Below are positions 52,003-61,833 of a stretch of 64,000 nucleotides of DNA, in pieces. The DNA is from Acidobacteriota bacterium. Lineage in GTDB: Bacteria > Acidobacteriota > Terriglobia > Acidiferrales > UBA7541. The position numbers were made by a program, and so were the translations under genes. The notes beneath the pieces are model-generated. The model was not told where the DNA came from, did no database searches, and saw nothing but the letters and a program-made list of their open reading frames with translations. How positions within the stretch are numbered: position 1 is the first letter of the stretch; every line of letters begins with the position of its first letter. The stretch covers positions 268,694-332,693 of the forward strand of contig PMTV01000014.1 of the NCBI GenBank assembly GCA_003167215.1. Direction: 5' to 3'.

Positions 52003-52032
52003 ATGATACCCGCCCAGTTTGCGCGTTGTCAA
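52003..52032 (-). promoter_or_regulatory. Predicted promoter of rpsA
   Basis: Minus strand TTGACA (52027-52032), 18-base spacer, TATCAT (52003-52008). Predicted start near 51996, about 118 bases before the ATG. Confidence 0.7.
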
Positions 52033-52099
52033 CCAAACGTGGCATGGAAACTTCTTCGTTAAATTTGGTTCTGCGCACAATAAACGCAGAAATAGCGGC

Positions 52100-53041
52100 T
52101 CATGCGCCAGAACCGGTGGCTTTGCGAATCTCTTTCCTATAATCGGGAGCGGAGATTTTGACCGTGCGGCACATCTCGTAAAGGCGCGAGCGAATGCGCC
52201 TTCCCACTCGTTCGGTGAGAGTGTCCTCGCCGGTCGCCCGCATCGGCTCGCCGGAAGGAAGCCTGCCAGATCGATATGACTCAGGAAAAGCAACATTGCC
52301 GCGCGGGCTAACCGCAGTGCTTCCAGATTCCGCATTTCGAGATTGAGCAGATTCTTCGTCCAAGTAATTTGTGGTGAGCAGTGTGACCCGTTTTTCGTTG
52401 TAGCGCGTATTTAGAACATGTCCGACTGTCTCGAGCGCCCAAGGTGATGGCTTGCTTGATCCAACGTCATCCAGAATGAAAATCTCGGCTTTCAATACCG
52501 GTTCGAGCACGCCCATCTCCGTGGACTGGCTCTCCGCGTTGTAACTATCCTGAATTTCCTTAAGCAACTCGCGGTAGTCATAAAAAAGGCCACTGTAGCC
52601 GCGCAGGACAATCTCTTTTAAAGCCGAAACCGCCAAATGCGTCTTGCCCACGCCGCACGGCCCCATCAAGAGCAGACCCGGTTCAGCTTGCTCGCGAATA
52701 GGAGTGAATTCCTTAGCGAACTTCTGGGCCATCAACTTTGCTTGTATCAAACTGCGGTTGAAAACAGCAATCTGTTGAGGCGATACGTTCTCAATGTCGT
52801 TGTCTGTTTCGTAATTATCGAAGTCGCAGTGCCGATAGCGCTCCGGAACGCGCGCCCGTGCCAGAGCGCGCTCCGTACGATCGCCCGTAGTGCAATCGCA
52901 TGGAACGGCCCAAACCAATTTCGGTTCACCCTGCGCAGATGCGCCGGGTTTATCTGCGGAAAGCGCCTGTGCGCCTTCCGTGGTCCGTTCGACGACTTTC
53001 CAGCCGCTACCCTGGCAATGCGGACAATCTGCTTGCGCCAT
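52100..53041 (-). CDS. DnaC-like ATPase (helicase-loader type)
   Basis: 313 residues. The N terminus has a CPHCQGSGW...CDC zinc-binding pattern, followed by an AAA+ domain with Walker A GPCGVGKTH (near 137), Walker B IFILDDVGSSK and a sensor-like LLTTNYLDEE. The order (zinc motif then DnaC-type AAA+) fits the bacterial DnaC/DnaI loader group; helicase loading is inferred and not certain. A Ser/Gly-rich loop around SGSTAVSPRGNVAF interrupts the second half. It runs in the same direction as the dnaK operon downstream end and as rpsA. Confidence 0.82.
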   Translation of the reverse strand: MAQADCPHCQGSGWKVVERTTEGAQALSADKPGASAQGEPKLVWAVPCDCTTGDRTERALARARVPERYRHCDFDNYETDNDIENVSPQQIAVFNRSLIQAKLMAQKFAKEFTPIREQAEPGLLLMGPCGVGKTHLAVSALKEIVLRGYSGLFYDYRELLKEIQDSYNAESQSTEMGVLEPVLKAEIFILDDVGSSKPSPWALETVGHVLNTRYNEKRVTLLTTNYLDEESAQSRNAESGSTAVSPRGNVAFPESYRSGRLPSGEPMRATGEDTLTERVGRRIRSRLYEMCRTVKISAPDYRKEIRKATGSGA

Positions 53042-53239
53042 AACGGAAGGATATCCGCCGCTTAGTTAGAGCGCAAGCGCACACCGTCTGTGCAAAGCGC
53101 GCGGTCCTGTGGAAACTTATGTCTTTCGAGGTCGCTTAGTAGTTTGAAGGGAAAGCGTAAACCACGGCTTCGCGCAAGAAGAAGAAAGGCGACAAGTGGC
53201 TGGAGTCTTCAAACGCGAATTGCTGAACTGAAAAAGCGG

Positions 53240-53638
53240 TTATTTCTCGACGCGAAGAACGGGGCGAGGAACAGCACGCACGATAGCATGGCGCGCCTTG
53301 GGATTATCGGCAGCCGTAAAGCTGCGCGCCATTTCGTTACGCACAAATTTGATGAAGTCCTCCATCTGCGACTGCATGTCGGCCATTTTATCGCGCATAT
53401 TCAGGATTATTTCGATACCCGCGAGATTGACTCCAAGTTCGCGGGTCAAGTTGAGTATCACCTCAAGCCGCTCAAGATCGGAATCCGTGTACAGACGGGT
53501 GTTCCCCTGGGAGCGAGACGGCTTGAGCAAACCCACGCGTTCGTACAAACGCAAAGTCTGCGGGTGCAGCTTGTACAGATCGGCGACGGCGCTGATCATA
53601 TAGCCCGCTTTGGCTTTCTTTTTGGGGCGGCCAACCAT
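53240..53638 (-). CDS. hspR: HspR, MerR-family heat-shock repressor
   Basis: 132 residues from the ATG at 53638 (SD AAGGAGA). The MerR winged helix is clear: YMISAVADLYKLHPQTLRLY, ERVGLLKPSRSQGNTRLYTD, followed by a helical dimerisation segment (LAGIEIILNMRDKMADMQSQ). HspR binds HAIR inverted repeats and represses dnaK operons, often with DnaK as corepressor. Here it is the last gene of dnaK-hyp-dnaJ-hspR, and a HAIR-like site covers the dnaK promoter (57369-57389), so autoregulation is likely. Confidence 0.88.
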   Translation of the reverse strand: MVGRPKKKAKAGYMISAVADLYKLHPQTLRLYERVGLLKPSRSQGNTRLYTDSDLERLEVILNLTRELGVNLAGIEIILNMRDKMADMQSQMEDFIKFVRNEMARSFTAADNPKARHAIVRAVPRPVLRVEK

Positions 53639-53657
53639 TATCGTCTCCTTGCATTCG

Positions 53658-54836
53658 CTACACTGCGGCGCGAGAAAAAATTTCGCGGCGCGGATCCTCG
53701 GGATCAATCTTGCTGAGTTCCTTCAGCAGATTGCGCACACGCTCGTCTTCAGGCTTGGGCACCACGACTTGTACCTCGACGATCTGGTCACCACGCTTCC
53801 CGGGATGCCGGGCAGATGGCGCACCCTTTTCGCGCAGCCGCAGTTTCTTTCCGCTGTTGGTTCCGGGGGGAATACGAACTTGCGCTCGCCCGTCAATTGT
53901 AGGGACTTCCACTTTGGCACCGAGTGAAGCCTCCGTAACGGTGATAGGGACCACGGTAAAGAGATCGTCGCCGCGGCGATCAAAAAAAGGATGCGGCCCC
54001 ACTTTCATTACGATGTAGAGATCGCCTGGCGGGCCGCCATGCAGTCCGACGTTGCCGCGGCCAGCGACGCGCACGCGTGAACCGGTCTGCGCGCCCGGCG
54101 GTATGCGCACGTCGAGTGTCTCCATGCGCGCAACTCGCCCTTCGCCGCCGCAATTGCGGCACGCGGTGCGGAGTTTTCCAGTACCGCCGCAGCGCGAACA
54201 CGTTATTTGGAAACGCATCTTGCCGCTCACCTGAGTCACCTGGCCCGAACCGCCGCACGTTGGGCAAACTTTCTCATCTCCGGGAGCTGCGCCTGTGCCG
54301 TGACACACGTTGCAAACATCCAGGCGCGTGAAACTAAGCTTCTTTACCGTTCCGCGCATGGCCTCGGCAAATGTAATGTCGATCTGATATTCGAGATCAT
54401 CGCCCGGCTCGCGTTCCTGCGTTGCTTGCGCGGCGTTGGCCCCTCGGAAAAATTGGCTAAAAAGATCTCGAAAGCTGGCGCCGCCGCCCGCACCACCGGA
54501 CCCTTGGCCTGCTCCGCCGCCAAAATCGAAACCGCCGAAATCAAAATGTATGTCCTCGGGGGAGCCTCCGCCGCCGTAGCCCGGTCCGGGACCACCGCCT
54601 TGGCCCGGGACATTGAATCCGAATTGGTCATACGTCTGCCGCTTCTTGGTATCGGAAAGGGTGTCGTACGCTTCCTGAATCTGCTTGAATTTTTCTTCTG
54701 CGGATTTGTCACCCGGATTCAGGTCCGGATGATATTTGCGGGCGAGCTTGCGGTAGGCTGCGCGCAGCTCTTTCGCTGACGCTTTGCGCGGTACACCTAA
54801 GAGCTCGTAGTAATCCTGTTTAGTCGCTGTCGCCAT
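53658..54836 (-). CDS. dnaJ: Chaperone protein DnaJ
   Basis: 392 residues. J domain (about 1-75) with KYHPDLN (HPD), a Gly-rich linker (about 85-130), and a zinc centre of four CxxCxGxG-type repeats: [32 protein letters not shown] (about 175-230), then the substrate-binding C-terminal domains. It stimulates DnaK ATPase and delivers substrates. It lies 19 bases upstream of hspR. Confidence 0.97.
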   Translation of the reverse strand: MATATKQDYYELLGVPRKASAKELRAAYRKLARKYHPDLNPGDKSAEEKFKQIQEAYDTLSDTKKRQTYDQFGFNVPGQGGGPGPGYGGGGSPEDIHFDFGGFDFGGGAGQGSGGAGGGASFRDLFSQFFRGANAAQATQEREPGDDLEYQIDITFAEAMRGTVKKLSFTRLDVCNVCHGTGAAPGDEKVCPTCGGSGQVTQVSGKMRFQITCSRCGGTGKLRTACRNCGGEGRVARMETLDVRIPPGAQTGSRVRVAGRGNVGLHGGPPGDLYIVMKVGPHPFFDRRGDDLFTVVPITVTEASLGAKVEVPTIDGRAQVRIPPGTNSGKKLRLREKGAPSARHPGKRGDQIVEVQVVVPKPEDERVRNLLKELSKIDPEDPRREIFSRAAV

Positions 54837-54895
54837 GATGATTTTGTGAACAACTTCCGCATGCTATCGGGCCACCGTCAAAATACGAGCGGCTT

Positions 54896-55276
54896 TTACA
54901 AATTTATCCAGCGCCCATTCCATTCGGCGAGTTCCTGCGTTTCGCGCGCCGACTCTTCTTTCTTTTGCCGCTGCATTTCCGACGATCTTCCGGCCATGCT
55001 CGTTTCCTTGGCGTTGGCACGCTCGATCCAGCGGTCAATCCATCCGACTTTCTGCTCGACGGTGTTCGGATCGGACTTGAAGCGGAGGAAGGTCCCCGAG
55101 ATCTCGACCGAGCGTGGCGGAAATTCAGGCTGCACGTCCTGCTGCGCGTCGTAGAAAAGACGGCGCCAATCGGCAGTGGGCGATTCCGAGATGGAAACCT
55201 GCACCAGGAAGAAATTGTCGCGAATCTTCTGCACGGCCTGCGGCGGACTAGAACGCCGAATACCGATTGTCGTCAA
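54896..55276 (-). CDS. Conserved-context hypothetical protein between dnaK and dnaJ
   Basis: 126 residues starting at TTG (SD GAGGAG, 6 bases). No signal peptide, TM helix or known motif. The first half is mixed alpha/beta (IRDNFFLVQVSISESPTADW, VEISGTFLRFKSDPNTVEQK) and the end is a charged helix (MQRQKKEESARETQELAEWN). Position in the heat-shock operon, in the place where grpE is often found, is notable; it has no GrpE similarity. Family not recognised. Confidence 0.6.
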   Translation of the reverse strand: MTTIGIRRSSPPQAVQKIRDNFFLVQVSISESPTADWRRLFYDAQQDVQPEFPPRSVEISGTFLRFKSDPNTVEQKVGWIDRWIERANAKETSMAGRSSEMQRQKKEESARETQELAEWNGRWINL

Positions 55277-55301
55277 CGCGTCTCCTCAAGAAGTCCTAAA
55301 A

Positions 55302-55335
55302 CACGTGCAGGGGCCGATCTGGGACCGGCCCCTGC
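55302..55335 (-). terminator. Hairpin after dnaK
   Basis: Perfect 10-bp stem GCAGGGGCCG / CGGCCCCTGC (55307-55316 with 55326-55335), followed on the minus strand by ACGTGTTTT. It lies between the dnaK stop and the next gene, and would lower expression of the downstream chaperone genes relative to dnaK. Confidence 0.7.
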
Positions 55336-55348
55336 GCGTTGTAGGTTG

Positions 55349-57298
55349 TTAATTCGGTTTCTTTGAATCATCCACGTCCACGAACTCGGCATCCACGACA
55401 TCGCCTTGCCCTGAGGACGTCGACTTCCCCTCGCCTGAAGGTGCCCCTTGCGAGCCTGGAGCGCCAGCTGCACCTGCGCCGGCAGCATTTGCACTCTGCT
55501 GCGCTTTGTACATGGTTTCCGCGATGCGGTGGGAAGCCTTAGTCAGATTTTCGGCCGCAGCGTTGAGCCGGTCCAGTCCGCCTTCTGTCAAAGCGCGCCG
55601 CGCGTCTTCAATTGCTTCCTCGCCGGCTTTGACGTCTGCTTCGGCCAGCTTCTCGCGGTTCTCCTTAATGACCTTATCTGTTTGGTAGACCAAGCTGTCG
55701 AGCCGGTTGCGTGCTTCGACCTCCGAGAGACGTGACTTGTCTTCATCGGCGTGCGCATCCGCTTCTTTCTTCATGCGCTCGGCTTCTTCCTTACTCAAAC
55801 CGCTCGAAGCCGTGATGGTGATCTTCTGTTCCTTGTTTGTGGCGTTATCCTTCGCCGAAACGTTCAAGATACCGTTGGCGTCGATATCAAACGTGACATC
55901 GACTTGAGGCACGCCGCGCGGAGCCGGAGGAATTCCAATCAGATGGAATTTTCCCAGCGATCGGTTTCCACTAGCCACCGGCCGTTCGCCTTGGAGCACG
56001 TGAATCTCAACGGACGTCTGATTATCAGCGGCGGTTGAGAATGTTTCCGATTTACGGGTCGGAATCGTCGTGTTACGCGGGATCAGCACGGTGGACACGC
56101 CGCCCAGCGTCTCGACTCCCAGCGAAAGAGGCGTTACGTCGAGCAACAGAATGTCCTTCACTTCACCGCCTAGCACGCCGCCCTGAACGGCAGCGCCCAC
56201 GGCGACTACCTCGTCAGGATTGACACCCTTGTGGGGCTCTTTCCCGTTAAATAGTCCCTTCACGATGTCAACCACACGTGGGATTCTTGTGGAACCGCCT
56301 ACCAGAACCACTTCGTCGATTTTATCTGGAGTCAAACCCGCATCGCTCAGTGCCTGCTTCACAGGACCAACTGTGCGCTGGAGCAAGTCTTCCATCAGTT
56401 GCTCGAGCTTCGAGCGAGTGAGCTTCAACTGCAGGTGCTTTGGACCAGAGGCGTCCGCGGTGACGAAGGGAAGATTTATTTCCGTCTCCATCAACTGGGA
56501 CAGCTCGATCTTTGCTTTTTCCGCGGCTTCCTTCAGACGCTGGATGGCCATGCGGTCTTTGCTCAGATCGATTCCCTGTTCTTTCTTGAATTCCGCTACG
56601 ATCCACTCAATGACGCGCTGGTCGATGTCATCACCGCCCAAGTGTGTGTCGCCATTGGTGGATTTGACTTCGACAACACCTTCGCCCACTTCAAGGATGG
56701 AGATATCAAAAGTTCCGCCACCAAGGTCATAGACCGCAATCGTCTCGTCTTTTTTCTTGTCGAGCCCGTAAGCGAGCGCCGCTGCGGTAGGTTCATTGAT
56801 GATGCGCGGTACTTCAAGACCCGCAATCTCGCCAGCCTGCTTGGTGGCCTGGCGTTGGCTGTCGTTAAAATATGCGGGAACGGTGATCACCGCTTTGGTT
56901 ACTTTCTCTCCGAGGAAATCTTCCGCCGCGGACTTCAGCTTTTGAAGGATCATGGCGGAGAGCTCTTGCGGGGTGTAAGCCTTACCCGAAAGCTCAACGC
57001 GAACGTCGTCGTGCGGCCCCTTCACCACCTTGTAGGGCACGCGCTTGGCTTCTTCCTGTACCTCGTCGAAACGGCGTCCTACGAACCGCTTGATGGAGTA
57101 AACGGTGTTCTCTGGATTCGTGATTGATTGCCGCTTTGCCACTTGCCCGACCAGCCGCTCACCGCCCTTGGTGATTGCAACTACGGAGGGGGTCGTCCGC
57201 GCGCCTTCCTGGTTAGGAATCACGGTTGGTTCGCCACCCTGCATCACGGCTACGACCGAATTGGTCGTACCGAGATCGATGCCGATAATCTTGCTCAT
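55349..57298 (-). CDS. dnaK: Chaperone protein DnaK (Hsp70)
   Basis: 649 residues. ATPase domain: opening [54 protein letters not shown]; linker and substrate-binding domain ([17 protein letters not shown]) from about 385; helical lid from about 510; Gly/Ala-rich tail ending [11 protein letters not shown]. General ATP-dependent folding chaperone. It heads the operon and is preceded by a strong promoter overlapped by a HAIR-like site. Confidence 0.98.
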   Translation of the reverse strand: MSKIIGIDLGTTNSVVAVMQGGEPTVIPNQEGARTTPSVVAITKGGERLVGQVAKRQSITNPENTVYSIKRFVGRRFDEVQEEAKRVPYKVVKGPHDDVRVELSGKAYTPQELSAMILQKLKSAAEDFLGEKVTKAVITVPAYFNDSQRQATKQAGEIAGLEVPRIINEPTAAALAYGLDKKKDETIAVYDLGGGTFDISILEVGEGVVEVKSTNGDTHLGGDDIDQRVIEWIVAEFKKEQGIDLSKDRMAIQRLKEAAEKAKIELSQLMETEINLPFVTADASGPKHLQLKLTRSKLEQLMEDLLQRTVGPVKQALSDAGLTPDKIDEVVLVGGSTRIPRVVDIVKGLFNGKEPHKGVNPDEVVAVGAAVQGGVLGGEVKDILLLDVTPLSLGVETLGGVSTVLIPRNTTIPTRKSETFSTAADNQTSVEIHVLQGERPVASGNRSLGKFHLIGIPPAPRGVPQVDVTFDIDANGILNVSAKDNATNKEQKITITASSGLSKEEAERMKKEADAHADEDKSRLSEVEARNRLDSLVYQTDKVIKENREKLAEADVKAGEEAIEDARRALTEGGLDRLNAAAENLTKASHRIAETMYKAQQSANAAGAGAAGAPGSQGAPSGEGKSTSSGQGDVVDAEFVDVDDSKKPN

Positions 57299-57359
57299 AG
57301 AATGCGCTCCTGTAAGGTCTAGCGGGACTCAGCCCGCGACCCGATGGTGAAACTAGGTC

Positions 57360-57388
57360 ATAGTACACGTTGAGCGTCTCATTGTCAA
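57360..57388 (-). promoter_or_regulatory. Promoter of dnaK
   Basis: Minus strand consensus TTGACA (57383-57388), 17-base spacer, TACTAT (57360-57365). Start near 57353, a leader of about 55 bases. A second TTGACA (57449-57454) with a poorer TTTAAC -10 lies further upstream. Confidence 0.75.
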
Positions 57389-57389
57389 G
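57369..57389 (-). promoter_or_regulatory. HAIR-like HspR operator over the dnaK promoter
   Basis: Minus strand CTTGACA-N7-GCTCAAC, which fits the 7-7-7 layout of the HAIR consensus CTTGAGT-N7-ACTCAAG with five of seven matches in each arm. It covers the -35 and spacer. A perfect single half-site (CTTGAGT) occurs at 57473-57479. Confidence 0.6.
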
Positions 57390-57633
57390 TTATCTATGTG
57401 TCTGTATTCCGCTGTATATAAATGGGTTAAACTACACAATGCGCTGCTTGTCAACAAATGCTCGCAGTCTCTACTCAAGGCCAGACGAGCCTGGGTTGGC
57501 TTCCCTTTGGGCTTGCAGACCAAATGCCGTAACCAGTGGCTAAGTGACGTCGAAGCACATAGTAAGGACTGCTGCGCTGAACCGAATTCGCGATACAATG
57601 TTTAGGGCTGGTATAAAATTCTGGGAGGTAGCT

Positions 57634-58383
57634 TTGAATCGCGGAAATTATCCTTCGTGCCGCTGGCGGATTTTGAGTCAAATTGGGGTGCTGACCGCAA
57701 TAGCTCTCACAGGGGCCTTAGGGGCTCCGGCTCAAACCAAGCCGCGGGCACAATCCTCTACGGCTAATTCCGATGAAATTGCAACGCCGGGGAAGTCTAT
57801 CGGAAACCGCGGCGCGCCGATCACGATGGAAGTATTTAGTGATTACCAATGCCCGTCGTGCGGGAATTTCTACGAGAGCACCCTAAAGTACATGATCACT
57901 GACTATGTTGCTGCGGGAAAAGTCTACTTCATTCACCGAGACTTTCCGCTGCCGATGCATCCTTACTCTCATCAAGCCGCGCGCTGGTCGAATGCGGCCG
58001 CAAAGATTGGAAAGTTCCAGGAGGTGGACGCTGCGCTTTTTGACAACCAGGCTGCATGGTCGGCCGATGGAAATATCGAGAAGTTTGTGGCGGCTGCGCT
58101 GAAGCCCGCGGATTTCAAGCGGGTCCAAAGATTGATGGTTGGATGCGAATCGAACACGAGCGCGGCGGTAAAGCCCGCCTCGCTCTCCGGTAAGGGCCAA
58201 GCTGACCGCGGCTGCGCGCTCGACATTTATATCGAGCAGGACCAGGCACTCGCTAGGTTGCTTCCGGTGTCGCAGACGCCCACCTCGGTAATCACCTACA
58301 AGGGCCAGAGATATCCGGCCATGCCCGGTTTTGTAACTTGGCCCATCCTGAAATCATTCTTGGATTCTCTTCTCAGTCAGTAG
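57634..58383 (+). CDS. DsbA-like thiol:disulfide oxidoreductase, exported
   Basis: From the TTG at 57634 (SD GGAGG, 5 bases) it has 249 residues; a GTG/ATG upstream is possible. Signal region ILSQIGVLTAIALTGALGAP, then a DsbA-type thioredoxin fold with EVFSDYQCPSCGNFYESTLK (active-site CPSC, near 75), DFPLPMHPYSHQAARW and the cis-Pro loop SQTPTSVI. It oxidises or isomerises disulfides in the periplasm. The next gene encodes a MauE/DoxX-like membrane protein, a plausible redox partner (inference). Confidence 0.87.
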   Translation: MNRGNYPSCRWRILSQIGVLTAIALTGALGAPAQTKPRAQSSTANSDEIATPGKSIGNRGAPITMEVFSDYQCPSCGNFYESTLKYMITDYVAAGKVYFIHRDFPLPMHPYSHQAARWSNAAAKIGKFQEVDAALFDNQAAWSADGNIEKFVAAALKPADFKRVQRLMVGCESNTSAAVKPASLSGKGQADRGCALDIYIEQDQALARLLPVSQTPTSVITYKGQRYPAMPGFVTWPILKSFLDSLLSQ

Positions 58384-58397
58384 CGGGGATGCAATCG

Positions 58398-58952
58398 ATG
58401 ACGAACGAAGCGCGTGAAAATTCCCGGCGAATATTTCTCCTGCTAGGACGCCTCGCGTTCGCGGCGACTTTTTTGTTTGCTGCGTACGCAAAGCTCAAAC
58501 CGCAAGCTGCAATGCCGTGGTCGGTCGCTTCCGTAAAGACTTCCCTTTCCATGTTTGCGATGCAGGTAGATTCTTACCAGCTGCTTCCGCCACAAGCGGT
58601 AAGTGCGGCGGCTCACTGGTTGCCATTCATTGAACTGGCTTTGGGCTTATGGCTTCTAAGTGGATTGTGGCTGCGTTATTCATCGCTGTTCACCACGTTA
58701 CTGCTGGGAGGCTTCTTCGCCCTGATGGTGCGGACTTATGCGTCGGGGCTTGAGATCAATTGCGGCTGTTTTGGCCCGGGCGAGAAGCTCGGGGTGAAAT
58801 CATTGATACGCGACGGCTCGCTCTTGGGATTTTCACTGGCCGTTACAGTTTGCGCCTTCTTGTCCAAGCGGAAGCGCAGGGATGAGGCTATCTCCGCATC
58901 AACATCGGCATCGGCCTCGGCCGCCGTTTCCTCGCCTCAGAGTGCGAATTAA
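58398..58952 (+). CDS. MauE/DoxX-like membrane protein
   Basis: 184 residues from the ATG at 58398 (GGGGA box, 8 bases). Four TM helices: LLLGRLAFAATFLFAAYAKL, WLPFIELALGLWLLSGLWLR, SLFTTLLLGGFFALMVRTYA, LLGFSLAVTVCAFL. A conserved INCGCFGPGE loop (CxC) as in MauE/DoxX redox-linked proteins. It follows the DsbA-like gene by 14 bases, so the pair probably acts together in periplasmic thiol redox; inferred, not shown. The C-terminal tail is Ser/Ala-rich. Confidence 0.8.
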   Translation: MTNEARENSRRIFLLLGRLAFAATFLFAAYAKLKPQAAMPWSVASVKTSLSMFAMQVDSYQLLPPQAVSAAAHWLPFIELALGLWLLSGLWLRYSSLFTTLLLGGFFALMVRTYASGLEINCGCFGPGEKLGVKSLIRDGSLLGFSLAVTVCAFLSKRKRRDEAISASTSASASAAVSSPQSAN

Positions 58953-59119
58953 TTCGTGATTCTTCCGGTTACGATTTGTCTCGGCGAGCTGAAACTGCCG
59001 TCCAGCCATTTTGAGTTTTTAATGCCGCTGGCGTCGCATTCGTATTGGGAAATCCTTAGCCAGATACTTCGAAGAGACATCCATTGAAAAGCAACTGATT
59101 AACGCCCGTCATATTCGAA

Positions 59120-59125
59120 TATAAT
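59120..59125 (+). promoter_or_regulatory. Consensus -10 ahead of the TPR-like gene
   Basis: TATAAT, about 70 bases before the ATG at 59195. No clear -35. Confidence 0.4.
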
Positions 59126-59194
59126 GAGCCTTCGGCACTCCTTAGCTGCACCACGAAACGCCCGCTCCTCAAAGGGATAGAAGCGCGACCATAT

Positions 59195-60115
59195 ATGACG
59201 AGCCGAACCACCCAAATTTCAATCCTAGTATTCACAGCAACGGCAATTGTCCTATGCCCTGCGCTTAGCGCAGTATCCCGCAAGTCCGGTCAAACAGATC
59301 AAAACGCCGCGCAAAAAGCCCCGCCGTCGCAAGGGCCGGTCATGGAGGCCGATCCTTCCGTCGCTTTGATGGAAAAAGGCTTCCAACGTCTTTACGAATT
59401 AAATTTCAATGGCGCGCGAGTGGAATTTTCGGCCTACCAGAAGAATCTGCCCGACGATCCGATGGGCAAGGCTGCGGAAGCGGCAAGTTACCTCTTCGAG
59501 CAGTTCAATGCCAAGGGAGTTTTGACCTCGGAGTTTTTCCTCAGCGATGCGAAGTTTCTCGGCGGAGTAGACGGAGACGCGTCTCAGAATCAGAACCCGG
59601 CGTTCCTGCAAGCTAATAACAGAGCTCGAGAGCTCGCTAAACGGCGCCTGAAATCCAATCCCCACGACATTCACGGCTTGCTGGCTCTCACCATCGCGGA
59701 CGGAATGGAATCTGATTACGATGCATTAATCATCAAAAAGCAGCTCGATGGCCTAAAGGTAATGAAGCAAGCGGAAGCCGAGGCAAATATTCTGCTGGCG
59801 ATTGATCCGTCGCAGCAAGACGCGAATGTGGCCCTGGGTATGAGCAACTACGTCATCGGCTGTTTACCCGGGTTCAAACGCGCGCTGGTTTGGTTCGGCG
59901 GGATTCATGGCGACCGTGTGCGCGGAATGCAAGAGATGGCCTCCGCTGCCGAGCACGGGCACTACCTGCAGCCATTCGCCAAAGTGATGCTGGCTTTGGC
60001 GTACGAGCGCGAACACCAGATGGACCGCGCTCACGATCTTCTTTCTCAACTCGCCATTCAATTCCCAGCCAATCCCGTTTTCGCCCGGGAGCTGGCGCTC
60101 ACCGTGAAGAAATAG
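59195..60115 (+). CDS. Exported TPR-like repeat protein
   Basis: 306 residues. Signal segment (ISILVFTATAIVLCPALSA) followed by a helical mature part with loose TPR-like pairs (ALMEKGFQRLYELNFNGARV, AEAEANILLAIDPSQQDANV, MLALAYEREHQMDRAHDLLS). TPRs bind proteins; no catalytic motif. Family unnamed. It is convergent with the DUF4139 gene. Confidence 0.75.
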   Translation: MTSRTTQISILVFTATAIVLCPALSAVSRKSGQTDQNAAQKAPPSQGPVMEADPSVALMEKGFQRLYELNFNGARVEFSAYQKNLPDDPMGKAAEAASYLFEQFNAKGVLTSEFFLSDAKFLGGVDGDASQNQNPAFLQANNRARELAKRRLKSNPHDIHGLLALTIADGMESDYDALIIKKQLDGLKVMKQAEAEANILLAIDPSQQDANVALGMSNYVIGCLPGFKRALVWFGGIHGDRVRGMQEMASAAEHGHYLQPFAKVMLALAYEREHQMDRAHDLLSQLAIQFPANPVFARELALTVKK

Positions 60116-60138
60116 CCTATCCCGACCTTTCGCTGGCT

Positions 60139-61659
60139 CTACCACTTCACGCGAACGCGATAATCCAGCGTCGCAGTGCCGTTCTTTTCGACGGGAATCT
60201 CGAAGCTGATGGTTGTGGCATCCAGCTTTGTCCACTTGCGATTCGAATTCACTACTTCCCAATCGCCGCCAATCGGCTCGCGAGCCTCGACGGTTACAGG
60301 CACGTCCTTATGATTGCGCAAGGTGATCTGGTATTCCATTTCGTACAAATTGTTCGCCAGCTTCTTATAATCAAGCTGCTTGCGCTCGCAAACTATGTCG
60401 AAGGCGTTGCCCACGTAGATTTTCAGCGTTTCATCTTTGGGGGTGTGATCGATTTGGTCTTCACCGACGAACTGGATTCCACCTTTTGAATCCGCCTGAT
60501 AAACACGCACCGTTCCGGCGGGCAGAGGCACGCCCAAACCGCCCTTCTCTTCGTTCTTGAAACGGTAGTAAAGCTTAACCGGTTCAGTGATCGGGTTTCC
60601 AATCCGGTCCTGCGTGCGGTAGTAATACGATTGCCCCTCAACCGCGAGAAATTTTTCTACCGGCACGTTCGTTCCGGAAAGAAGGCTGATTTGCTTGGAC
60701 TCGTTATTCTGAATGGTGGTGCGCCGTCCGAGTGTATATAGATGATATTCAGACATGCCTTCTTGCTGGAATTGAGGCGGCGCCGCCATCGCGGTGCTCA
60801 GCTGGCTTGCAATTTCCGCTCTGGCCCTAACAGCGGGTGGCACCTGGTGAACTTCTCCTGCCACGAGTTGAAGCTTGGCATTCACGAACGATGCGCCGCT
60901 GTTGTTCGTTAGCGTCACCCAACCATCGAGATCGCTGGTTTTTTCGTCGCGCGCGACTGTAAGCACGTAGTCTGCGTTCCAATTCATGTTGTTGGTTAGA
61001 TAGGATGCTTCAACTTTCTGGGCTCCCGCACCGCTATTATCAAGCGTCCATACCAGCGTCGGCCGGCTATAAAGATTCCCGGGCAACTCCGAAAACCGGT
61101 ACCAGCTAGTGGGCATCCCGGTGACGATTTCATTTCCGATCTTCCAGACAGGTTCGTTGTTATTGTCGGCTAGCAGCACAGCTTTCGTCTCGACCCACTT
61201 GGTCGAGTTCGCCTCCTCCTCACCGCGCACGAGCGTAATCTCGCGGCCTACATACTTTTGCAGGAGTTTCTGCGCATCGAGAAGGTCATATTCGTAGTTT
61301 TGTTCGACTACATTCAGCTTTGCCGGATCGGTGAGCGAGCGGAAATGGACCGTAGCGGGCATGATTGAGGCCGCGACGTCCTCGAAACGCAGCGGGAAAA
61401 CGCCGGAAGCTAAATGAATTTGCCGCACGTCGCGAACTAGAGCGATATTCGAGTTGTACACGGTCACATTGAGGTCCACTTGATCTTCTTTTGTGGTTGT
61501 TGAAGTTTCTGAGGGCAGTGGCCGTGCAGCAGGCACAGATACATCGCTATGGTTTTGAGGCGCCCCGAGCACCCTTGTCGAGCTGCCCGCCGCGAGTAAC
61601 AACAGGGCAAGGGCTGCGAAAATGACGATACTGATAAATCTGCGTCCTGTTCTGGACAT
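60139..61659 (-). CDS. Exported DUF4139-domain protein
   Basis: 506 residues from the ATG at 61659 (SD GAGGAGA). Signal ISIVIFAALALLLLAAGSS, then the DUF4139 pattern: DLNVTVYNSNIALVRDVRQI, YDLLDAQKLLQKYVGREITL, LVWTLDNSGAGAQKVEASYL, NADYVLTVARDEKTSDLDGW and VTLRNHK. Beta-rich, secreted, of unknown function. The frame is open to 61953 but without SD or similarity. Confidence 0.88.
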   Translation of the reverse strand: MSRTGRRFISIVIFAALALLLLAAGSSTRVLGAPQNHSDVSVPAARPLPSETSTTTKEDQVDLNVTVYNSNIALVRDVRQIHLASGVFPLRFEDVAASIMPATVHFRSLTDPAKLNVVEQNYEYDLLDAQKLLQKYVGREITLVRGEEEANSTKWVETKAVLLADNNNEPVWKIGNEIVTGMPTSWYRFSELPGNLYSRPTLVWTLDNSGAGAQKVEASYLTNNMNWNADYVLTVARDEKTSDLDGWVTLTNNSGASFVNAKLQLVAGEVHQVPPAVRARAEIASQLSTAMAAPPQFQQEGMSEYHLYTLGRRTTIQNNESKQISLLSGTNVPVEKFLAVEGQSYYYRTQDRIGNPITEPVKLYYRFKNEEKGGLGVPLPAGTVRVYQADSKGGIQFVGEDQIDHTPKDETLKIYVGNAFDIVCERKQLDYKKLANNLYEMEYQITLRNHKDVPVTVEAREPIGGDWEVVNSNRKWTKLDATTISFEIPVEKNGTATLDYRVRVKW

Positions 61660-61833
61660 GGGCTGTCTCCTCGCTGTGGAACTTAACAGATGATACCCGA
61701 AAGCCGAATTTGCGCGCTCTGACGCCGTGGATCGGGTTCGTGACGTCAACCAAGCAGTCAAGCGAGCTGTACTCATTTTAATGAACGCGCTCGGCACCAT
61801 AACTTGCACGCGAACCTGATAAGATTTGGTTGA

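Noticed and set aside
57300..57543. CIRCE element (HrcA operator) at dnaK
   Set aside because: No TTAGCACTC-N9-GAGTGCTAA is present; the HAIR-like site and hspR explain regulation better.
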